Assembly (NCBI GenBank): GCA_046303115.1
Contig: JBKCGZ010000148.1
Span: 1 to 30,506 of the forward strand
Source of the DNA: CAINEC01 sp046303115
GTDB lineage: Bacteria; Bacteroidota; Bacteroidia; AKYH767-A; OLB10
Direction: 5' to 3'
DNA: 30,506 bases
Part shown: positions 1 through 6,191 of the stretch, in pieces
Layout: every line of letters begins with the position of its first letter
Numbering within the stretch: position 1 is the stretch's first letter
Notes under the pieces: generated by a model
Told to the model about the DNA's origin: nothing
The model's database searches: none
The model's input: only the letters and a program-made list of their open reading frames with translations
Translations under genes and position numbers: made by a program

Positions 1-22
1 ATGTTTAGCATATTAAAGATTG

Positions 23-30
23 TATTTTTG
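23..30 (+). promoter_or_regulatory. Candidate -7 promoter element of porX
   Basis: TATTTTTG is a perfect match to the Bacteroidota -7 consensus TAnnTTTG and ends 14 bases before the porX ATG. The -33 TTG partner would fall at the very edge of the window, so it cannot be judged. If it is used, the leader would be very short, as is usual in this phylum. Confidence 0.5.
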
Positions 31-44
31 CGTTATTGAAATCT

Positions 45-1598
45 ATGGATAAAGTTAAAATTCTCTGGGCTGACGACGAAATTGATTTGTTGCGTCCGCA
101 TATCATTTTTTTAAATGAAAAAGGATATCATGTTGAAACTGCGAATAACGGTAATGATGCACTTGATTTAATCAGCAATGATCATTTCGATATCGTTTTT
201 CTAGATGAAAATATGCCAGGCCTTTCTGGGTTAGAAACGCTTCTGAGAATAAAAAATATTCGACCTGACATGCCGGTGGTCATGATTACCAAAAACGAAG
301 CAGAAGAAATTATGGAGGAGGCAATCGGAAGTAAAATTGCCGATTACTTAATTAAACCTGTTAATCCGAATCAAATATTACTATCAGTTAAAAAAAACTT
401 AGAGCATCGCAGATTGATTAGTGAAAAAACTAATCAAAACTATCAACAGGAATTCAGACAAATCGGAATGCGACTTTCTGATCGTTTAAATTGGGAAGAG
501 TGGGTTGAGGTGTATAAAAAAATTGTTTTTTGGGAGTTGGAATTGGAGAATAGTGCTGATAAGGGCATGTATGATATTTTAAAAATGCAAAAGGCGGAAG
601 CAAATGCACAGTTCGGTAAATTCATTGAAAATAATTACATCGACTGGCTAAAAAATATTGACGCAGCACCATTGATGTCGCATCACTTGCTACGCAAAAA
701 ACTTTTTCCCGTTATAGATAATTCTGATGTCCCTGTTTTTTTTATCCTTATTGATAACTTAAGATATGATCAGTGGAAAGTAATACAACCTTTACTAGCT
801 GATTTTTTTACCGTCCTGGAAGATGAAACTTTTTGTAGTATTCTTCCAACAGCAACGCAATATGCGCGTAATGCAATTTTTGCAGGTATGATGCCTTCTG
901 ATATTGAAAAGCGTTTCCCCACTATGTGGGTTAATGATGATGAAGAGGGTGGGAAGAATAATCATGAAGAAGACTTTCTTGCCGATCACATCAAAAGGGT
1001 ACAAAAGAATTATAAATTCTCATATACAAAAGTGACCAACATCGATGCAGGAAAACAATTAGTTGATCATATTCCCAATATGTATCAAAATAAATTGAAT
1101 GTGATTGTATATAATTTCGTTGATATGTTATCTCATGCTCGAACTGATATGCAAGTTATTCGAGAATTAGCAGAAGATGAAAAGGCATATCGTTCAATTA
1201 CTAAATCCTGGTTTACACATTCGCCATTATTAGAAGCATTAAAACGCATGAGCGAGAAGCCTTGCAAAGTTGTTATTGCTACAGATCATGGAACAATAAA
1301 AGTGAATGAACCATCAAAAATTGTTGGAGATAAAAACACGAATACCAACTTACGCTATAAAGTTGGAAAGTCGTTGAATTATGAAAAGCGAGATGTAATG
1401 GAAGTTAAAAATCCTGCAGACGCTATGTTGCCGAAAATGAACATGAGTACATCTTATGTTTTTATTAAGGGAGATAAGTTTTTTGCTTATCCTAATAACT
1501 ACAATTATTATGTTAATTTTTATAGGGATACATTTCAGCACGGTGGGATTTCTCCTGAAGAAATGATAATTCCTGTAATAACATTGAAAAGTAAATGA
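45..1598 (+). CDS. porX: PorX: response regulator with PglZ-type phosphodiesterase domain, T9SS regulator
   Basis: A 517-residue protein, close to the length of Porphyromonas gingivalis PorX. Residues 1-120 are a CheY-like receiver: acidic pocket D10/D11, phospho-acceptor D54 in LDENMPG, and K104 in the LIKP motif. A linker of about 100 residues follows, then a PglZ/alkaline-phosphatase-superfamily domain. Its metal-site residues all appear present: D237, T271, D360 and H364 (DMLSH), D414/H415 (ATDHG) and H499 (QHGG). In P. gingivalis, PorX acts with the histidine kinase PorY and controls T9SS gene expression. PorX proteins have been reported to hydrolyse small oligonucleotides with zinc. I start at ATG 45; a TTG nine bases upstream is in frame but makes a poorer N-terminus. 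The stop overlaps the tsaE start by 4 bp. No porY partner is in the window. Confidence 0.93.
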   Translation: MDKVKILWADDEIDLLRPHIIFLNEKGYHVETANNGNDALDLISNDHFDIVFLDENMPGLSGLETLLRIKNIRPDMPVVMITKNEAEEIMEEAIGSKIADYLIKPVNPNQILLSVKKNLEHRRLISEKTNQNYQQEFRQIGMRLSDRLNWEEWVEVYKKIVFWELELENSADKGMYDILKMQKAEANAQFGKFIENNYIDWLKNIDAAPLMSHHLLRKKLFPVIDNSDVPVFFILIDNLRYDQWKVIQPLLADFFTVLEDETFCSILPTATQYARNAIFAGMMPSDIEKRFPTMWVNDDEEGGKNNHEEDFLADHIKRVQKNYKFSYTKVTNIDAGKQLVDHIPNMYQNKLNVIVYNFVDMLSHARTDMQVIRELAEDEKAYRSITKSWFTHSPLLEALKRMSEKPCKVVIATDHGTIKVNEPSKIVGDKNTNTNLRYKVGKSLNYEKRDVMEVKNPADAMLPKMNMSTSYVFIKGDKFFAYPNNYNYYVNFYRDTFQHGGISPEEMIIPVITLKSK

Positions 1599-2023
1599 TG
1601 GAATTAAGTTGGTCTGACGTTGGAATAGAAAATTACCCTGAGATAGCTGCGGAAGTAATTTCGATTCTTGAAAAAGAATCCATCGATGTTCTATGTATTA
1701 AAGGCGAATTAGGTGCAGGGAAGACTACATTTAGCAAATCTTTTTTTGCAGCGTTGGGTGTAATTGATGAAGTTCAAAGTCCAACGTTTTCGCTAGTAAA
1801 TGAATATCAAAATAGCAATGGAGATTCTTTCTATCATTTTGATTTTTATAGAATAAAAAGTTTGGAAGAAGCTTACGATATTGGATATGAAGATTACTTT
1901 TATTCGGGAAGTCTATGCGTAATTGAGTGGCCTGAAATGATTGATGGTTTGTTAAATTTGCCCAAAGGAGTTATCTTTATAAGCGGAGAAGGCAACTCTA
2001 GAAATATAAATTTGCATATATGA
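1595..2023 (+). CDS. tsaE: TsaE, tRNA t6A37 biosynthesis ATPase
   Basis: A 142-residue P-loop protein, the usual size for the family. It has Walker A GELGAGKT (37-44), the family motif SPTFSLVNEY (62-71), HFDFYR with D83 (81-86), and IEWPE (110-114). TsaE is the ATPase partner of TsaB/TsaD, which load the threonylcarbamoyl group onto A37 of tRNAs reading ANN codons in the cytoplasm. The first ATG overlaps the porX stop (ATGA), and a second ATG follows at once, so the start is uncertain by one codon. The stop overlaps the next gene by 4 bp, which suggests translational coupling of all three genes. A porX-tsaE-ald arrangement is, from memory, common in Flavobacteriia. Confidence 0.93.
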   Translation: MMELSWSDVGIENYPEIAAEVISILEKESIDVLCIKGELGAGKTTFSKSFFAALGVIDEVQSPTFSLVNEYQNSNGDSFYHFDFYRIKSLEEAYDIGYEDYFYSGSLCVIEWPEMIDGLLNLPKGVIFISGEGNSRNINLHI

Positions 2024-3240
2024 GCACTATTCACGGTTTAAGTAGTTTGGCGAGTCAAGGTGGTGTAATGCCTAAAGAAAGCGCGCTTGAAGTTGGAAGA
2101 TTTGAAAAAAGTTTAACGATAGGAATTCCTCGCGAAGTATCATTTCAAGAAAATAGAATTCCTCTTGTTCCAGATTCAGTTTCAGTGTTGGTTAGTAATG
2201 GTCATTCCGTTTTGATAGAAACCAATGCAGGTAAAAGTGCGAATTTTGAAGACAAAGATTTTAGTGAGTGCGGGGCCAAAATAGTATATACTTCAAAAGA
2301 AATTTACGAGTCTGATATCGTTTTAAAAGTAGCGCCTCCAACATTAGAGGAGCTTGATATGATTAAAGACAAGCAAACATTATTGTCTATTTTGCAAATT
2401 GGAATGCAGCCTGCCGGTTACGTTCAAAAAATGTCATCAAAAAAGATAACTGCTTTGGCTTATGAATACCTAAAAGATGAAACAAATGTCTACTCGGTTA
2501 TTCAGGCAATGAGTGAAATTGTTGGCAGTGCATCCATTTTAATTGCATCAGAGCTTATGAGTAATACCTCTGGGGGGAAAGGAGAAATATTAGGCGGAAT
2601 TCCAGGTATACCGCCAACAGAAGTGGTCATTTTAGGTGCAGGTACTGTAGGTGAATATGCGGCCCGCGTAGCTGTTGGATTAGGCGCTAATGTAAAAGTA
2701 TTTGATAGCTCAAGTTATAAGTTAAGACGATTACAACGTAATCTTGGATTTCCTGTTGCGACATCTACACTATCTCCGAACGCGTTGCTGAATGCACTTA
2801 AAAATTGTGATGTAGCTATTGGTGCTATTTTAAGCAAAGAGGGAAGGTCGCCTGTTATTGTTACTGAAGAGATGGTTGCTCAAATGAGAAATGGTTCGGT
2901 TATTATTGATGTAAGTATTGATCAGGGTGGTTGCTTTGAGACATCTGAAGTGACAAATCACTCTCATCCAACCTATAAGAAATTTGGCGTAATTCATTAT
3001 TGCGTTCCTAATATTGCAAGTCGTGTGGCTAAAACGGCCTCTTTTGCCTTAAGTAATATTTTTACACCTATTATTTTAAGTATGGGCGAATGTGGTGGAG
3101 TAGAAGCATTATTAGAAAAGGACAAGCACGTTAGAGACGCTGCTTATTTATATAGGGGGATGGTGACAAATAAATACGTTTCTGAAATAACTCGTTTGCC
3201 TTACCGCGATTTGAATTTATTAATGGCTACTCGCTTTTGA
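2020..3240 (+). CDS. ald: Alanine dehydrogenase / PNT-family NAD-dependent dehydrogenase
   Basis: A 406-residue protein of the alanine dehydrogenase and transhydrogenase-alpha family. Visible elements: the N-terminal IGIPRE motif with R38, K103 in VLKVAPPT, the NAD-binding loop ILGAGTVGEYAAR (204-216), and IDVSIDQGG with D301. These match conserved Arg, Lys and Asp residues of alanine dehydrogenase (L-alanine + NAD+ to pyruvate + ammonia). The region aligning with the classical active-site His loop reads LQIGMQPA (about 125-132) and has no His, so the substrate is less certain than the fold. About 30 residues precede the first motif; M17 is an alternative start. The chosen start gives a 4-bp overlap with tsaE. 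The 3' end overlaps nth, on the opposite strand, by 21 bp. Confidence 0.8.
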   Translation: MSTIHGLSSLASQGGVMPKESALEVGRFEKSLTIGIPREVSFQENRIPLVPDSVSVLVSNGHSVLIETNAGKSANFEDKDFSECGAKIVYTSKEIYESDIVLKVAPPTLEELDMIKDKQTLLSILQIGMQPAGYVQKMSSKKITALAYEYLKDETNVYSVIQAMSEIVGSASILIASELMSNTSGGKGEILGGIPGIPPTEVVILGAGTVGEYAARVAVGLGANVKVFDSSSYKLRRLQRNLGFPVATSTLSPNALLNALKNCDVAIGAILSKEGRSPVIVTEEMVAQMRNGSVIIDVSIDQGGCFETSEVTNHSHPTYKKFGVIHYCVPNIASRVAKTASFALSNIFTPIILSMGECGGVEALLEKDKHVRDAAYLYRGMVTNKYVSEITRLPYRDLNLLMATRF

Positions 3241-3873
3241 TAGTTTTTTAAAGCTTTTGCAAGCAGATTTTAATTCACAGATGTTACACTTTGGATTCTT
3301 CGCAGTGCATACGTAGCGTCCATGTAAAATCAACCAATGATGAGCAATGTGTATTAACTCCTCAGGGATGTTTTTTACCAATTGTTTTTCTGTTTCTAAA
3401 GGGGTCGTGGAATTAGTTGTTAATCCTATTCTTGCAGACACTCTAAATACGTGCGTATCAACTGCCATTTTCGGCTGATTGAATACAACTGAAGCAACAA
3501 CATTAGCTGTTTTTCTTCCGACTCCTGGTAGTAAAACTAAATCTTCAACTTTTGAAGGAACTATTCCTTTGAAGTTCGACATTAATAGTTGGCCGAGTCC
3601 AACTAGATGCTTGGCTTTATTGTTTGGATAGCTAATTGATTTTATCAAAGAGAATACATCTTCGACTGTAGCTCTGGAAAGGGATTTTGGTTCTGGATAT
3701 TTTTTAAATAACGCTGGTGTCACCATGTTCACGCGCTTGTCAGTGCATTGCGCAGAAAGAACAACGGCTACAATTAATTCATATGGATTGGAGTAGGTGA
3801 GCTCCGTTTCAGCGTTAGGAACATTATTCTTGAAATAATCTAAAACATAGGTGTATCGTTCCTTTTTAGTCAT
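3220..3873 (-). CDS. nth: Endonuclease III, DNA glycosylase/AP lyase
   Basis: A 217-residue base-excision-repair enzyme that removes oxidised pyrimidines and cleaves the abasic strand. It carries LSAQCTD near the N-terminus, the helix-hairpin-helix LPGVGRKTA (115-123) with catalytic Lys at 121, and VDTHVFR with catalytic Asp at 139. The 4Fe-4S cluster is complete, with C189, C196, C199 and C205 in C-x6-C-x2-C-x5-C spacing. I start at ATG 3873 (MTKKERY). A TTG two codons upstream lies inside a likely -7 promoter element and is probably not used. The gene is convergent with ald and overlaps its end by 21 bp. It is separated from the upstream sigma-factor unit by a terminator hairpin. Confidence 0.95.
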   Translation of the reverse strand: MTKKERYTYVLDYFKNNVPNAETELTYSNPYELIVAVVLSAQCTDKRVNMVTPALFKKYPEPKSLSRATVEDVFSLIKSISYPNNKAKHLVGLGQLLMSNFKGIVPSKVEDLVLLPGVGRKTANVVASVVFNQPKMAVDTHVFRVSARIGLTTNSTTPLETEKQLVKNIPEELIHIAHHWLILHGRYVCTAKNPKCNICELKSACKSFKKLSKASSH

Positions 3874-3876
3874 ATG

Positions 3877-3884
3877 CAATACTA
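3877..3884 (-). promoter_or_regulatory. Candidate -7 element of nth
   Basis: Read on the minus strand this is TAGTATTG, one mismatch from TAnnTTTG, ending 3 bases before the chosen nth ATG. It would give an almost leaderless mRNA. The final TTG coincides with the longest in-frame TTG start, which supports the downstream ATG. Confidence 0.35.
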
Positions 3885-3902
3885 TGAAAAACGAATAAAA
3901 GT

Positions 3903-3934
3903 TGAAAGCCGGACTTTTCAGTTTCCGGCTTTCA
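3903..3934 (-). terminator. Intrinsic terminator of the sigma-factor unit
   Basis: A perfect 10-bp inverted repeat, TGAAAGCCGG / CCGGCTTTCA, with a 12-nt loop. It lies just after the 75-residue gene on the minus strand. The T-rich tract behind it is interrupted (ACTTTTATTCG followed by TTTTTC). It separates the sigma unit from nth. Confidence 0.7.
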
Positions 3935-3946
3935 GAATGTTAACAA

Positions 3947-4174
3947 TTAAAATGGAGCAGTAAGTCTTGCGTAATTCATGATGCTCTCTCTCACGCAAGC
4001 TGCCGGGGCGATTAAAGAATCATCCAGCGCTTTCGAAATAGCCACCATATCTTGGTAGATTTCATTAATTTCTTCGTTGTTATCTATCGTATTTTGAACC
4101 TCAACCGTTTTTAATAATTGAGTTTCATTGTACAAGTAATCAACTAAATCATTTAAAGTACATTCCGATTTCAT
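3947..4174 (-). CDS. Small unknown protein encoded behind an ECF sigma factor
   Basis: A 75-residue soluble protein that I do not recognise by family. It begins MKSECTLNDLVDYLYNET and contains an acidic central stretch (TIDNNEEINEIYQDM) and a short C-terminal segment around APAACVRES. It has no signal peptide and no membrane segment, and is predicted to be mostly helical. The opening pattern (Cys near the N-terminus, then a helix) resembles the first helix of cytoplasmic anti-sigma domains, but the His/Cys zinc motif is not present. Its position 46 bp behind an ECF sigma gene and before a shared terminator suggests co-transcription and a possible sigma-modulating role, which is inference. A hairpin ends one base before its ATG. 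Confidence 0.75.
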   Translation of the reverse strand: MKSECTLNDLVDYLYNETQLLKTVEVQNTIDNNEEINEIYQDMVAISKALDDSLIAPAACVRESIMNYARLTAPF

Positions 4175-4175
4175 A

Positions 4176-4200
4176 GGCGTTATTTTTTATCCATAACGCC
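4176..4200 (-). promoter_or_regulatory. Hairpin abutting the start codon of the 75-aa gene, containing a 4-codon ORF
   Basis: On the minus strand the perfect 8-bp repeat GGCGTTAT / ATAACGCC encloses a 9-nt loop and ends one base before the ATG of the small gene. The same stretch contains ATG GAT AAA AAA TAA (4194 down to 4180), a possible MDKK leader peptide. No run of U follows the stem, so it does not look like a terminator. It should occlude ribosome binding and may set the level of the small protein relative to the sigma factor. Confidence 0.5.
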
Positions 4201-4220
4201 ATGTCAGATCTTTTTATTGT

Positions 4221-4808
4221 TTAGTCCGCACTTAACATTAGATTTTTTTCTTCAATCATTTTTCTGAGATTAATGATTGCATATCTCATACGGCCTAAAG
4301 ACGTGTTGATACTTACATTCGTAGCTTCTGCAATTTCTTTGAAGCTCATGTTTCCATAATGGCGCATAATAACAACCTCTTTCTGATCAAATGGAAGTTG
4401 GTCAATTAAATGACGAACTTGAATCTGGATTTGCTTGTTAATGATTTTATCCTCAACATTTGAGTCCATTAATGGTAATGTATCAAAAATGCTGTATTCC
4501 TCTGTGTCGTATGCCATTGGCATTCTCTTTTGACCTCTAAAATGGTCAATTGTAAGGTTGTGAGCAATTCTTAAAACCCAGCTCAAGAATTTCCCTTCTT
4601 CGTTATAATTTCCTGAACGAAGCGTGTTAATGACTTTAATAAAGGTGTCTTGGAAAATATCATTAGCCAAATCGCTGTCTTTTACCAATAAGTAAATGCT
4701 GGTGTAAACTTTCTTTTCGTGACGAATGATTAATTTTTGAAGGGCATTTTCATCACCCTTGATAAATTGAGCTACAAGCTCATTGTCTGAGATTTGTTGG
4801 GTACACAT
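4221..4808 (-). CDS. ECF-type RNA polymerase sigma factor (sigma-70 family, RpoE-like)
   Basis: A 195-residue protein with sigma region 2 (about 20-95: the ANDIFQDTFIKVI core and a SWVLRIAHNLTIDHFR segment) and region 4 (about 130-185: QLPFDQKEVVIMRHYGNMSF, then EIAEATNVSINTSLGRMRYA, a helix-turn-helix). This two-domain layout defines ECF sigma factors, which redirect RNA polymerase to specific promoters. The start is well supported: AAAAGGAGGAA lies 2 bases before ATG 4808, a strong Shine-Dalgarno unlike the other starts here. It is followed by a 75-residue unknown gene instead of a recognisable membrane FecR-type anti-sigma. In P. gingivalis PorX works with an ECF sigma called SigP. Whether this porX-proximal gene is the counterpart cannot be decided from sequence alone. 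Confidence 0.92.
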   Translation of the reverse strand: MCTQQISDNELVAQFIKGDENALQKLIIRHEKKVYTSIYLLVKDSDLANDIFQDTFIKVINTLRSGNYNEEGKFLSWVLRIAHNLTIDHFRGQKRMPMAYDTEEYSIFDTLPLMDSNVEDKIINKQIQIQVRHLIDQLPFDQKEVVIMRHYGNMSFKEIAEATNVSINTSLGRMRYAIINLRKMIEEKNLMLSAD

Positions 4809-5108
4809 AGTTCCTCCTTTTAAGTAGGTTTGAATAAGAAGATTAAATTTTTCTATGTGTAAAGTTTCCCTATAGGCTGCTCAGTTTTTTATTTTATAGT
4901 TTTTCTCTTTTGAACGAACGATAAAAGAAGATTAATATTGTTTAGAAGGACAATTTAAGTATTTTTTTATCAGAACGCAAGTAAAAATTTTATTTGACAA
5001 GAATTTAACAAGTATCATGCCTAAAATTTTATACAACCTAAATTAATCCAATTAAACTTAAATAATCTAAATGATATGTTAATTTTACGCTGTAATAAAT
5101 CAATCAAA
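4809..5108. other. 300-bp divergent intergenic region between the sigma factor and TolB-like genes
   Basis: Very AT-rich. Apart from the Shine-Dalgarno at its left end I see no convincing element. There is no TAnnTTTG on either strand within useful range, no RNA gene and no credible ORF. The 11-mer AAGAAGATTAA occurs twice (4836-4846 and 4925-4935), which may be chance. A TTGACA at 4994-4999 has no well-spaced -10 partner. Confidence 0.5.
4811..4821 (-). promoter_or_regulatory. Strong Shine-Dalgarno of the sigma factor gene
   Basis: The minus strand reads AAAAGGAGGAA, with a full AGGAGG core ending 4 bases before the ATG. Bacteroidota genes rarely carry a recognisable Shine-Dalgarno, and the other starts I checked here (lgt, phoU, pstA, phoB, murQ) lack one. 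Confidence 0.75.
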
Positions 5109-6191
5109 ATGAAAAAGTACTTTTTAGGATTAATAATGGTTATACCTATTGTGGGTTTATGTCAAGAAACAAGAAAGTTTAATAAAGAGACCTTATTATA
5201 TGAGGGAGAAGAAAAGCATTTGTCGAATGTTAGACAATTGACATTTGGTGGTGATAACGCTGAGGCCTATTTTAGTTTTGATGGAAAAAAAATCACTTAT
5301 CAAATGAGAAATAAAGAGAAAGGAATGGACTGCGACCAGATCTATTACTTTGATCTTGCTAATTCTAATACAAAAGATTTTCCATCTAAATTAATTAGCA
5401 CTGGAGAGGGAAGGACAACATGTTCTTATTTTTTACCAGGTGATAGTTTGATTTTATATGCATCAACTCATTTAGGAAATAAAGAGTGCCCTAAAGATCC
5501 AGAGAGAAGGTCCGATGGAAAATATGTGTGGGCAGTCTATTCTGACTTTGATGTATTTATCAGTGATCTGAAAGGTAAGATTAAATATCGTCTGACAAAA
5601 ACTCCTGGTTATGACGCAGAAGCTACGGTTTCTCCTGATGGGAGGAAGATCGTTTTTACGAGTATTCGTTCGGGCGATCTTGAGCTTTATACAATGGATG
5701 TCAATGGAAAAAATGTCAAGCAGGTAACTAATCAATTGGGTTATGATGGTGGAGCATTCTTTTCTCCTGATAGTAAACATTTAATATTTAGATCTTCAAG
5801 ACCAACTACAGCTGAAGAAATTAAAGAGTATAATGATCTATTGAAAGAAGGTCTAGTGATGCCTACAAAAATGTCTCTTTATACTTGTGATGTAGATGGT
5901 TCAAACTTGAAAAAAATAACAGACCTTCCAAATGCTAGCTGGGCTCCATTTTACCATCCTTCAGGCAAAAAAGTAATATTCGCTACTAATTATAAGGCGA
6001 CAAGAGGATTGCCTTTTAATCTTATGATGGTAGATCTAGATGGTTCAAATATGGAGCAAATAACTTACGACACAATGTTCGATGCATTTCCAATGTTTTC
6101 TCCTGATGGGAAGAAAATAATATTCTCTTCTAATAGAAACAACAATGGATCGAGAGATACTAATTTATTTATAGCAGACTGGAAAGATTAA
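5109..6191 (+). CDS. Secreted TolB-like beta-propeller (PD40 repeat) protein
   Basis: A 360-residue exported protein. I start at ATG 5109, which gives a standard signal peptide (MKKYFLGLIMVIPIVGLCQE); an upstream in-frame ATG at 5076 adds 11 residues that would bury it. The rest is built of WD40-like PD40 repeats: FSFDGKKITYQ, VSPDGRKIVFTS, FSPDSKHLIFRSS, YHPSGKKVIFATN and FSPDGKKIIFSSNR, each preceded by an LT/IT-type strand. That is four to six blades of a periplasmic propeller. TolB itself acts in envelope integrity with Pal, but many Bacteroidota PD40 proteins are unrelated in role, so no specific function is assigned. Its stop overlaps by 4 bp the end of the convergent binding-protein gene. 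Confidence 0.85.
   Translation: MKKYFLGLIMVIPIVGLCQETRKFNKETLLYEGEEKHLSNVRQLTFGGDNAEAYFSFDGKKITYQMRNKEKGMDCDQIYYFDLANSNTKDFPSKLISTGEGRTTCSYFLPGDSLILYASTHLGNKECPKDPERRSDGKYVWAVYSDFDVFISDLKGKIKYRLTKTPGYDAEATVSPDGRKIVFTSIRSGDLELYTMDVNGKNVKQVTNQLGYDGGAFFSPDSKHLIFRSSRPTTAEEIKEYNDLLKEGLVMPTKMSLYTCDVDGSNLKKITDLPNASWAPFYHPSGKKVIFATNYKATRGLPFNLMMVDLDGSNMEQITYDTMFDAFPMFSPDGKKIIFSSNRNNNGSRDTNLFIADWKD

Noticed and set aside
1..39. Possible 12-codon ORF beginning at base 1 (MFSILKIVFLRY)
   Set aside because: It overlaps the likely porX -7 element, is too short to judge, and may be the tail of nothing; no evidence for translation.
4836..4935. Direct repeat AAGAAGATTAA (4836-4846 and 4925-4935) as an operator pair
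   Set aside because: Low-complexity sequence in a very AT-rich region with no relation to a recognisable promoter; chance cannot be excluded.
4994..5018. TTGACA (4994) and TATCAT (5013) as a sigma-70-like promoter for the TolB-like gene
   Set aside because: The spacer is only 13 bases and this consensus is not the one used in Bacteroidota.
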